Source: Alteribacillus persepolensis
Lineage (GTDB): Bacteria; Bacillota; Bacilli; Bacillales; Marinococcaceae
Direction: 5' to 3'
DNA length: 64,000 nucleotides
NCBI RefSeq assembly: GCF_900099605.1
Contig: NZ_FNDK01000008.1
Location: 1-64,000 of the forward strand
Each line of letters starts with the position of its first letter. Position 1 is the first letter of the stretch. A model generated the notes under the pieces. It was not told where the DNA came from. It ran no database searches and worked only from the letters and a program-made list of their open reading frames with translations. The position numbers and the translations under genes were made by a program. Shown here in pieces: positions 57,546-64,000 of this stretch.

Positions 57546-57652
57546 CAGGAAGCGCAATATTCATGATGATACTAGGTATGCTTATTATTTGGGGCGGATT
57601 AACCGCAAGCATTCTGCACGCGCGAAATGCCTCCAAAAAAAACAAGGCATAA
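57542..57652 (+). CDS. MetS-like small subunit of the NSS symporter
   Basis: 36 aa: MTGSAIFMMILGMLIIWGGL then TASILHARNASKKNKA. One membrane helix and a basic tail, matching the methionine/alanine importer small subunit (MetS) family that is needed for the NSS partner MetP in corynebacteria. Overlaps the symporter stop in ATGA. Below usual ORF length limits. Confidence 0.85.
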   Translation: MTGSAIFMMILGMLIIWGGLTASILHARNASKKNKA

Positions 57653-57663
57653 ATCACGAAGAA

Positions 57664-57699
57664 AGCCGGCAATCCAATTAAGGAGCTGCCGGCTTTTTG
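57664..57699 (+). terminator. Terminator of the symporter operon
   Basis: AGCCGGCA (57664-57671) pairs with TGCCGGCT (57687-57694), then TTTTTG. Confidence 0.88.
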
Positions 57700-57774
57700 T
57701 TATTTCACTGATAGGGAAAGTACGGTTATATAAATGTTGTTGGTATTTATTATCTCAGGATGCTTGTGCTTTTT

Positions 57775-58773
57775 TTAGTTGCTTCTCTCCCGCTGTTCCC
57801 AAGATTTTAAGGAAGGATAGGGGTCAAAAGACCATTCACTGTACCCATTGTCGCGGTACATTCCATAGTGCAAGTGAGGTGGGAATTTACCTTCTGTCCC
57901 AGGTTTGCCGTAGCCAGAGCTGCCTACATATCCGATGACGTCTCCTGGAGCAACGATATCTCCTGTTTCGATCTCATCTTCAAAGCCGCTTAAATGGGCA
58001 TAATAATGATACGTGTTGGATAAATCACGGATGCCAAGACGCCATCCGCCAAATTTATTCCAGCCTTTTAATTCGACGATTCCATACGAAGTAGCTCGTA
58101 CTGGTGTACGGTAATCAGCAAAAATGTCTGTACCTTCGTGGATACGGCGTCCGCCCCAGCCGCGAGAATCCCCCCATGTGCTGCGGTAGCTGTAATTGTA
58201 GTTTAAAGGAACAGGAAAAGCATGTTCGTCATCTAAATCAATGCGGCCATATTTCTTATAAATTCGTGCATGGCCTGTAATGATGTTCACTGCTTGATCA
58301 CGGTGATAGTACTCCCACAATCCAATTTGAATGTTATCGTCATCATATCCATAATCAGATAAATAATTCGCAAAGGTGTATAACACGTCAGCGTCTTCTT
58401 TCAACGATGCTTTTCCATTTCCGTTTCCATCCAGACCAATTCCATCAAAAAGAGCAATGGCAGATGGATTATCTGAATTTAGATCGGGATTGAGCGGTCC
58501 GGCCCATTCCTTTGGAGAAAAATAAATATTAATGACACCATCCGCACTATCGCGGTCTTTTCTCGCTCGGCGAAGACCTTTTTCATAGGTGTCCACACCA
58601 GCAAGCCAGTACCAAGGAACTTGGGTGATAGCTTCCATATCTTTGTAAAGCGCAAGTCTTTCTTGATAGATGGTTTCTGCTGATTTTTCTTCTGCATGAG
58701 CAGCAGGTATACTAGTTATTATCGAAAAACTCATCATGACCATCATCATAAGTGCAATTATTTTTTTTATCAT
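57775..58773 (-). CDS. lytH: M23-family peptidase LytH (YunA)
   Basis: 332 aa with a signal peptide (cleavage likely after AHA, residue 27). C-terminal LytM/M23 domain with zinc ligands in HEGTD, the HYYAHLS stretch and HLHYG. LytH removes stem peptide from spore cortex murein (L-Ala-D-Glu endopeptidase) during sporulation. AAAGGAT lies before the ATG. Divergent from lipA, as in B. subtilis. Confidence 0.93.
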   Translation of the reverse strand: MIKKIIALMMMVMMSFSIITSIPAAHAEEKSAETIYQERLALYKDMEAITQVPWYWLAGVDTYEKGLRRARKDRDSADGVINIYFSPKEWAGPLNPDLNSDNPSAIALFDGIGLDGNGNGKASLKEDADVLYTFANYLSDYGYDDDNIQIGLWEYYHRDQAVNIITGHARIYKKYGRIDLDDEHAFPVPLNYNYSYRSTWGDSRGWGGRRIHEGTDIFADYRTPVRATSYGIVELKGWNKFGGWRLGIRDLSNTYHYYAHLSGFEDEIETGDIVAPGDVIGYVGSSGYGKPGTEGKFPPHLHYGMYRDNGYSEWSFDPYPSLKSWEQRERSN

Positions 58774-58965
58774 ATGAACCGATCCTTTGTTGTTAATTTC
58801 TATTCTTTATTGTGTCAACCATATCGGTTTTCATTACGCCAATGATTGGAAATAAACATTACATTTGGCTATGCTGCCATGAACATGTTAAAGTAAGAGA
58901 GAATATAACAGTACATCGGCAACTGCTTCGTATAGACTGATTATCATCGATTGGAGTGATGAGGT

Positions 58966-59877
58966 TTGGCAAAGACAGAAGAATACCTCCGCAAACCGGA
59001 ATGGCTTAAGATTAAATTAAATACAAATGATTCCTATAAAGGTTTAAAGAAAATGATGCGCGAAAAAAATCTTCACACCGTATGTGAAGAGGCGAAGTGT
59101 CCCAATATTCATGAGTGCTGGGCAGAGCGTAAAACAGCAACATTCATGATTTTAGGGGATGTGTGTACGCGGGCATGCCGTTTTTGTGCAGTAAAGACCG
59201 GCCTTCCAAATGAACTGGACTGGGGCGAACCTGAACGAGTTGCTGAGTCGGTAGAGCAGATGGGACTGAAGCATGTCGTAATTACTGCAGTAGCACGGGA
59301 TGACTTAAAAGACGGAGGAGCTGCTGTGTTTGCAGAAACAGTACGAGCGGTAAGACGGCGTAATCCTTACTGTACCATTGAAGTTCTGCCTTCTGATATG
59401 ATGGGACGAGCAGAAAACTTAGAAATTTTAATGGAAGCACGTCCGAATATTTTAAATCACAACATAGAAACCGTAAAACGCTTGACTCCACGTGTGCGTG
59501 CTAGAGCAACCTATGAAAGAACGCTGACGTTTTTGCAGCGCTCTAAAGAGATTCATCCAGATATTCCGACCAAATCAAGCTTAATGATTGGTTTAGGAGA
59601 GACAAAAGAAGAGATTATTGAAACGATGGATGATTTACGAGCACATGATGTGGATATCATGACGATTGGTCAATACTTACAACCAACGAAGAAGCATTTG
59701 AAAGTTCAAAAATATTATACCCCTGAGGAATTTGCTGAACTAAAAGAAATCGCGATGGAAAAAGGCTTCAGCCACTGCGAGTCAGGACCGCTCGTTCGTT
59801 CTTCATACCACGCAGATGAACAAGTAAATGAAGCGCAAGTCCATGAAGAAGCAAGTAAATATAAGCAGGCAGAGTAA
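58966..59877 (+). CDS. lipA: Lipoyl synthase
   Basis: 303 aa, radical SAM enzyme. The auxiliary cluster motif [12 protein letters not shown] and the radical-SAM motif CTRACRFC are intact, and RSSYHADE is the conserved C-terminal serine ligand. It inserts sulfur into octanoyl groups carried by GcvH and E2 subunits. TTG start aligns with the B. subtilis start ([18 protein letters not shown]), with GGAG 9 nt upstream. Needs Suf-made clusters. Confidence 0.96.
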   Translation: MAKTEEYLRKPEWLKIKLNTNDSYKGLKKMMREKNLHTVCEEAKCPNIHECWAERKTATFMILGDVCTRACRFCAVKTGLPNELDWGEPERVAESVEQMGLKHVVITAVARDDLKDGGAAVFAETVRAVRRRNPYCTIEVLPSDMMGRAENLEILMEARPNILNHNIETVKRLTPRVRARATYERTLTFLQRSKEIHPDIPTKSSLMIGLGETKEEIIETMDDLRAHDVDIMTIGQYLQPTKKHLKVQKYYTPEEFAELKEIAMEKGFSHCESGPLVRSSYHADEQVNEAQVHEEASKYKQAE

Positions 59878-59886
59878 GAAACAAGG

Positions 59887-59923
59887 AAAATTCCTTGATG
59901 GCATGCCATCAAGGAATTTTTTT
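59887..59923 (+). terminator. Terminator of lipA
   Basis: AAAATTCCTTGATGGC (59887-59902) mirrors the following GCCATCAAGGAATTTT, ending in a T-run; probably serves yutC from the other side too. Confidence 0.9.
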
Positions 59924-60530
59924 ACATGTGCGTTTCATCTGCTTTGCGCTTTTCTGTTTTCGGCTGTTTTGTTGCACTTCTCATGTCATTCACAAGCTGT
60001 TTTAGAGAAGAGTGTCCGCCTTTAGAACGGGCATCCATGCCTTTAAATGCTTCAAGGTCCTCAATCATTTGGACGCGGTCGGTTACAACTGTCACGTAGT
60101 AATAAGGGACAATGGATTCTGTGATCATTTTTACGTGTTTAGCGACATCGTCATCCTCTTTATTTTTTGGACGAAAGGCTACTAGTGCATATTCATTTGT
60201 AATTAACACTCCGGCTTCTTGAACTTCGGGGGATTGCACGAGTAAGTTGCTGATACCATTTGAAATCCGCTGCCGGTCAATAACATCATGCATTGTCATT
60301 TTTTCATCTGTATTAGGATCGTCAGCCCTATTTCTGCTATAGCCATAGCGATTTCCTTTTGAATTGGCATCAGAATTTGTATTATCTGTATCAGAAATAT
60401 AATCTAATGGATGTTCTGGTCCATATTCTGCTGCGAGATCATCCGGATCTGCGTTGTTTTGTATTCCGGCACATCCTGATAACGTAAAGAGGACGATTAT
60501 CACAGCAAGTATCCATTTTTTCATCGTCAT
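59922..60530 (-). CDS. yutC: YhcN/YlaJ-family sporulation lipoprotein YutC
   Basis: 202 aa from ATG 60530 (AAAGGAGAGG upstream; a second ATG 6 nt on is possible). Lipobox LSGC with Cys20, then an acidic/Asn-rich linker and the YhcN/YlaJ domain with NLLVQSPEVQEAGVLITNEYALVAF. Such lipoproteins locate to the forespore or inner spore membrane. The ORF extension upstream to 60722 is not coding. Divergent from yutD. Confidence 0.88.
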   Translation of the reverse strand: MTMKKWILAVIIVLFTLSGCAGIQNNADPDDLAAEYGPEHPLDYISDTDNTNSDANSKGNRYGYSRNRADDPNTDEKMTMHDVIDRQRISNGISNLLVQSPEVQEAGVLITNEYALVAFRPKNKEDDDVAKHVKMITESIVPYYYVTVVTDRVQMIEDLEAFKGMDARSKGGHSSLKQLVNDMRSATKQPKTEKRKADETHM

Positions 60531-60666
60531 ACCTCTCCTTTTGTAAAAAGTACATGATACGGTTAGTATGACACGCTGGTACAAAAAAAATGGTGGGAAA
60601 TCGCGGAAACAAAATGGAAGACATGCAACGAGAAATGATAAAATGAAGAGAATAAAGGCAGGTGGC

Positions 60667-60954
60667 ATGAAATTGATTGATATCCAAGGCCAGCAATTTG
60701 AATTAATGGAAAATGTCCGCAATGGCTGGGATGAGGAAGCGTTTAAAGAGCGCTACAGTGAGGTGCTGAATAAATACGATTATGTGGTCGGTGACTGGGG
60801 GCATAATCAATTGCGGCTGCGCGGGTTTTATGATGATTCGCGCAAAAAAGTATCATTTGATACAAAAATTGGAACATTGGAAGATTATTTATACGAATAC
60901 TGTAACTTTGGCTGTGCTTATTTTGTTGTTAAAAGGCAGCGCCCGTCCAGTTAA
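60667..60954 (+). CDS. yutD: DUF1027 protein YutD
   Basis: 95 aa from ATG 60667 (AAAGGCAGGTGG upstream). The WDEEAFKERYSEVLNKYDYVVGDWGHNQLRLRGFY segment is the DUF1027 signature, with CNFGCAYFVVKR at the end. Conserved in Firmicutes, function unresolved. A perfect palindromic terminator follows. Confidence 0.9.
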   Translation: MKLIDIQGQQFELMENVRNGWDEEAFKERYSEVLNKYDYVVGDWGHNQLRLRGFYDDSRKKVSFDTKIGTLEDYLYEYCNFGCAYFVVKRQRPSS

Positions 60955-60990
60955 AATACTCCCTTCTGCGTACGCAGAAGGGAGTATTTT
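60953..60990. terminator. Perfect palindromic terminator, bidirectional
   Basis: An 18-bp stem (60953-60970 with 60973-60990) around a 2-nt centre, with A- and T-tracts at the ends: serves yutD and, from the right, the leftward gene at 61045. Confidence 0.9.
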
Positions 60991-61044
60991 CTAATGGAAG
61001 AAAGTATAAAAACTGACATTTTTCATATGAAAAAGGAGTGACAT

Positions 61045-61347
61045 TTATTTAGACGTATCCAAGTACTCTTCGTGTTTATCCGGATCATCATGTGTTGGAT
61101 GAGCGCCGGGGAATTGTCTTGGAAGATTTTGGTGAAGCGTTTTGTTTTCATACGTGAACCGGCTGTAGGGCCGCTGGTTTTTTGTCCACGGTGATGTTTT
61201 CCCCAATTTTTTATTGACAGGTGATCCATAAGGTCCTTCAGGGAATGTCTCTGGAAATACATAATTTCTTTGGACTTCAACGTTTGCAAAGTCCGTATAC
61301 GTGGATGATTCATGCACTTGGCGGCTCTTTTTATAATTGTTTTCCAT
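61045..61347 (-). CDS. Hypothetical cytosolic protein
   Basis: 100 aa from ATG 61347, preceded by AAAGGGGTG. Hydrophilic, rich in Pro, Tyr, Asn and His, with a low-complexity end (HPTHDDPDKHEEYLDTSK). No signal, no membrane segment, no motif I know. Codons look normal for the region. Possibly a small sporulation or stress protein by composition, but this is only a guess. Confidence 0.55.
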   Translation of the reverse strand: MENNYKKSRQVHESSTYTDFANVEVQRNYVFPETFPEGPYGSPVNKKLGKTSPWTKNQRPYSRFTYENKTLHQNLPRQFPGAHPTHDDPDKHEEYLDTSK

Positions 61348-61405
61348 GATTATCACCCCTTTCGCATATGCTTCCCCGTTTATGGGAAATCATACACCGA
61401 GAGGG

Positions 61406-61675
61406 TTACAGAATTTCATACAAAAAGTCCCGTAGTTCATCAGCATTTTTTTCACTTAACTGGAAGGCGTGTTCCAAATAGCCTGGCTCTTCTAGGTCGT
61501 CGGTTCCTAATATGGCAAAACGATTGGACTGCATATCAAGAACCAAGTGTTTGCCGTAATGACGCATGGTAGAAGTAATCGCCAAATCAAACCGTTCTTC
61601 GTCACCCATAAAGCTGACAAAGCGCGTTTTCGTTTCTTCGATATCATCGTATAAATAAAATCGTTCTTCGTCCAC
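61406..61675 (-). CDS. DUF3055-like protein
   Basis: 89 aa from a GTG preceded by AGGAGG; the frame to 61690 overlaps the glpX stop without a site. FVSFMGDEERFDLAITSTMRHYGKHLVLDMQSNRFAILGTDDLEEPGYL resembles DUF3055 of Bacillaceae. It starts 11 bases after glpX and is co-transcribed with it. Function unknown. Confidence 0.65.
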   Translation of the reverse strand: MDEERFYLYDDIEETKTRFVSFMGDEERFDLAITSTMRHYGKHLVLDMQSNRFAILGTDDLEEPGYLEHAFQLSEKNADELRDFLYEIL

Positions 61676-61686
61676 GTTAAACCTCC

Positions 61687-62661
61687 TCACTCTTCTTCAA
61701 CGACAAGATGCGGCTTGTGGTCAAGATGATGATGTGCTTTGATATAGCGGACGGTGCGGGTTTTTGCTCTCATGACAATAGAGTCGGTTTCTGTAAAGTC
61801 ACCGCCCAGAAAACGAACCCCTTCTACTAATTCACCGGAAGAGACACCAGTCGCTGCAAAAATGGCATCATCACCTTTGACTAAATCATGCAGCGCTAAG
61901 GTTTGAGAAGGGTCGTCTAAGCCCATTTCTTTGCAGCGTTCTGCTTCTTCATCATTATGTGGAACAAGACGGGCTTGCATATCTCCTCCAAGTGCTTTTA
62001 GAGCAGCAGCAGAAATAACGCCTTCTGGAGCACCGCCTTTGCCAACGAATAAATCAATACCAGTTTGAGGAAGTGCTGTTGCAATCGACGCTCCAACATC
62101 GCCGTCGCCGAAGAGCTTGACTCTCGCACCTTTTGCACGAACACGCTCTACAATATCCATGTGGCGCTTTCGGTCTTGGATAATAACAGTAAGATCACGT
62201 ACGCGTTTATTATTCATTTTTGCCACAATATCAATCGTTTTTTCAATAGGATCATCAAGTCGTACTAATCCAGCTGCTTTCGGGCCAACTGCAATTTTTT
62301 CCATATACATATCAGGTGCATGGAGCAACGTACCTCTGTCAGCAACAGCAATCACAGCCATGGCATTTGCTCTTCCATTAGCAACAATGTTTGTCCCTTC
62401 TAATGGATCGACGGCAATGTCGACTTCGGGACCGCTGCCGCTTCCTACTTCTTCGCCGATATAAAGCATTGGCGCCTCATCTTTTTCTCCTTCTCCAATA
62501 ACGACTGTTCCTTTGCAGCCAACTGAATCAAACATCGTACGCATGGCTGTTGTTGCTGCATCGTCCGCAGCTATTTTCTGACCGCGGCCAAGCCACTGTG
62601 CAGAAGCAATTGCTGCTGCTTCTGTCACTCGGACAACTTCTAAAGCTAATTCTCTATCCAC
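61687..62661 (-). CDS. glpX: Class II fructose-1,6-bisphosphatase
   Basis: 324 aa. GlpX family with GEGEKDEAPMLYIGE, DPLEGTN (metal) and TGVSSGELVEGVRF. Hydrolyses fructose-1,6-bisphosphate in gluconeogenesis, needed when cells grow on fatty acids or organic acids, as the fad and accessory clusters suggest. GTG start with GGAGGG upstream. Fully standard. Confidence 0.94.
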   Translation of the reverse strand: MDRELALEVVRVTEAAAIASAQWLGRGQKIAADDAATTAMRTMFDSVGCKGTVVIGEGEKDEAPMLYIGEEVGSGSGPEVDIAVDPLEGTNIVANGRANAMAVIAVADRGTLLHAPDMYMEKIAVGPKAAGLVRLDDPIEKTIDIVAKMNNKRVRDLTVIIQDRKRHMDIVERVRAKGARVKLFGDGDVGASIATALPQTGIDLFVGKGGAPEGVISAAALKALGGDMQARLVPHNDEEAERCKEMGLDDPSQTLALHDLVKGDDAIFAATGVSSGELVEGVRFLGGDFTETDSIVMRAKTRTVRYIKAHHHLDHKPHLVVEEE

Positions 62662-62830
62662 TAATGTATCCCTCCATGTGTCATTACAATGCTGTAAAAT
62701 AAATCAATAATTCCGTAATTATAGTATCATATTATGGTGTTATTGAATAACTACTTCTACAGACTAGAATAAGGAGCTGCTATGATATAATAAACATTTA
62801 TGGGATTATGTAGGAAAAGGAGGCTGCGAT

Positions 62831-63280
62831 ATGTATTTTGTAGACCGGAAAAAAATTGAAGATATCTTGCAGTACATGGAGCGTATTCACCAGTCATTTC
62901 AACAAATACACAACTTAGAATCACCAGTCGAACAGCTGGCTTTAGAGCGTATGGCACAAGGGTGGATTGAAGGAATGATTGACGTTGGCAACCAGATGAT
63001 TGACGGGTTTATTATGAGAGATCCAGGCAGTTACGAAGATATACTAGATATTCTAGAAGATGAAGAAGTGATATCAGCAGAAGAAACGAAAGGACTGAAA
63101 CATGTATTAACGCTCCGAAAAGAGTTAGTGCAGCATTACACCGGTATTCAGCACGATTCATTTCAACACATTATGTTAGAAGAAAAAAATGCCATGGCAG
63201 CATTCCCGGATAACATACGTAATTATTTAGAAAAAGAATTGGGGCCGGTATCTGCTTTTTTACCTGAAGAAGACAAATAA
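62831..63280 (+). CDS. yutE: DUF86/HepT-like protein YutE
   Basis: 149 aa, helical HEPN-superfamily fold. HepT toxins carry RNxxxHxY; here the segment is RKELVQHY, where alignment places Gln at the catalytic His position, so RNase or AMPylated-toxin activity looks unlikely. No MntA-type nucleotidyltransferase partner lies beside it. AAAAGGAGG precedes the ATG. Positional ortholog of B. subtilis yutE, followed by yutF after 13 bases. Confidence 0.88.
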   Translation: MYFVDRKKIEDILQYMERIHQSFQQIHNLESPVEQLALERMAQGWIEGMIDVGNQMIDGFIMRDPGSYEDILDILEDEEVISAEETKGLKHVLTLRKELVQHYTGIQHDSFQHIMLEEKNAMAAFPDNIRNYLEKELGPVSAFLPEEDK

Positions 63281-63293
63281 TGGAGGGATAACC

Positions 63294-64000
63294 ATGAAAA
63301 CTTACAGCGGTTACTTGCTGGATTTAGATGGCACGATGTATCGCGGCGGCAAACCAATACCAGAAGCTGTCGAGTTCGTTAAAAAGCTCCGTAAAAACAA
63401 CCTGCCCTACCTGTTTGTTACAAATAATTCTTCTGCTGCACCGGAAGATGTAGCGGCCCGTCTCCAGCGTATGGATGTTCCATGCCAAGAGCAGGACATC
63501 CTAACAACGAGTATGGCAGCAGCTCAGTATATGAACACAAGAGCGCAGGAGAAAACTGTGTTTGTGATTGGAGAAAGCGGCTTGGTAAAAGCGGTGCAGG
63601 AAGCTGGTTTTACGATCGAAAACACAAACCCGGAGTTTGTCATTATTGGACTTGACCGGCAAGTAACCTATGAAAAGCTGGCAGCCGCATGTCTAGCGGT
63701 GCGAAACGGAGCTAGTTTTATTTCCACGAATGCCGATAAAGCACTTCCAACAGATAAAGGCTTCATGCCGGGAAATGGGGCGGTGACAGCCGTGGTCAGT
63801 GTTTCAACGGGAGTAAATCCTGTTTTCATCGGAAAACCAGAGCCGATTATGATTCAAGAAGCAGTCAAACGTTTAGGTATTAAAGCAGAAGAAGCAGTAT
63901 TGATCGGTGATAATTATGACACGGATATTTTAGCCGGGATTCGAGCTGGCCTCGACACGGTTCATGTTGATACAGGAGTCACGTCCAAGGATGACGTGCT
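63294..64000 (+). CDS. yutF: HAD-superfamily phosphatase YutF (NagD/AraL-like), cut by window end
   Basis: Partial: 235 codons are visible from ATG 63294 (GGAGGG upstream); the 3' end lies outside. DLDGT at residues 10-14 is HAD motif I, LFVTNNSS motif II region, and GKPEPIM with VLIGDNYDTDI motifs III/IV. NagD-type cap. Hydrolyses sugar phosphates or similar. Co-transcribed with yutE. Confidence 0.9.
   Translation, partial: MKTYSGYLLDLDGTMYRGGKPIPEAVEFVKKLRKNNLPYLFVTNNSSAAPEDVAARLQRMDVPCQEQDILTTSMAAAQYMNTRAQEKTVFVIGESGLVKAVQEAGFTIENTNPEFVIIGLDRQVTYEKLAAACLAVRNGASFISTNADKALPTDKGFMPGNGAVTAVVSVSTGVNPVFIGKPEPIMIQEAVKRLGIKAEEAVLIGDNYDTDILAGIRAGLDTVHVDTGVTSKDDV

Overview
The window reads as chromosome of an endospore-forming, low-to-mid GC Bacillaceae member. 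Spore genes are scattered through it (two YunB-type sporulation proteins, an alpha/beta SASP-like protein, two CotF-like coat proteins, a YhcN/YlaJ-type lipoprotein). An ectoine hydroxylase gene, a class IV PHA synthase and acidic C-terminal tails on some exported proteins point to a halotolerant or haloalkaliphilic lineage. This placement is inference from gene content; no rRNA or tRNA gene is present.

Region 1 (1-13.1 kb) is accessory and catabolic. A phosphotriesterase-family metal hydrolase precedes a compact set: a thiolase-fold protein without the usual nucleophilic cysteine, its Zn-ribbon/OB (DUF35) partner, a CocE-type alpha/beta hydrolase, an MBL-fold hydrolase and the two subunits of a 3-oxoacid CoA-transferase. 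It is followed by an FAD aromatic-type monooxygenase, an HSL-family esterase, an MBL-fold lipoprotein and an MFS importer. Together they look like uptake, hydrolysis/oxidation, CoA activation and C-C cleavage of an unidentified organic compound.

Region 2 (13.3-32.7 kb) mixes functions: a yunB paralog, a small spore-protein operon, phaR-phaC, a molybdenum formate dehydrogenase operon (fdhF, a DUF1641 gene and two tiny genes) convergent with an OFA-family oxalate/formate transporter, an MFS exporter, a Fur-boxed yclNOPQ-type siderophore importer, ilvD, a lone ectD and two CotF-like genes.

Region 3 (32.8-64 kb) is conserved backbone resembling the B. subtilis yus/yur/yun/yut segments: fadN-fadA-fadE, yusI, gcvH, a SAM-I riboswitch with metN-metP-metQ, yurZ, sufC-D-S-U-B, yunF-E-D-C, thyA-dfrA, yunB, an NSS amino-acid symporter with its MetS-like small subunit, lytH, lipA, yutC, yutD, glpX with a DUF3055 gene, yutE and the start of yutF (cut by the window end).

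Several genes shorter than 50 codons were found by eye (14949, 21420, 43773, 57542). Starts were moved from the longest-ORF position where a ribosome binding site or family length favoured another codon. The least explained items are the Cys-less thiolase/DUF35 cluster, a promoter-plus-terminator unit near 44.1 kb that would give an RNA of about 60 nt, the unknown small proteins of the formate dehydrogenase and spore operons, and a degenerate dispersed repeat at 15.1-15.4 and 38.3-38.6 kb.
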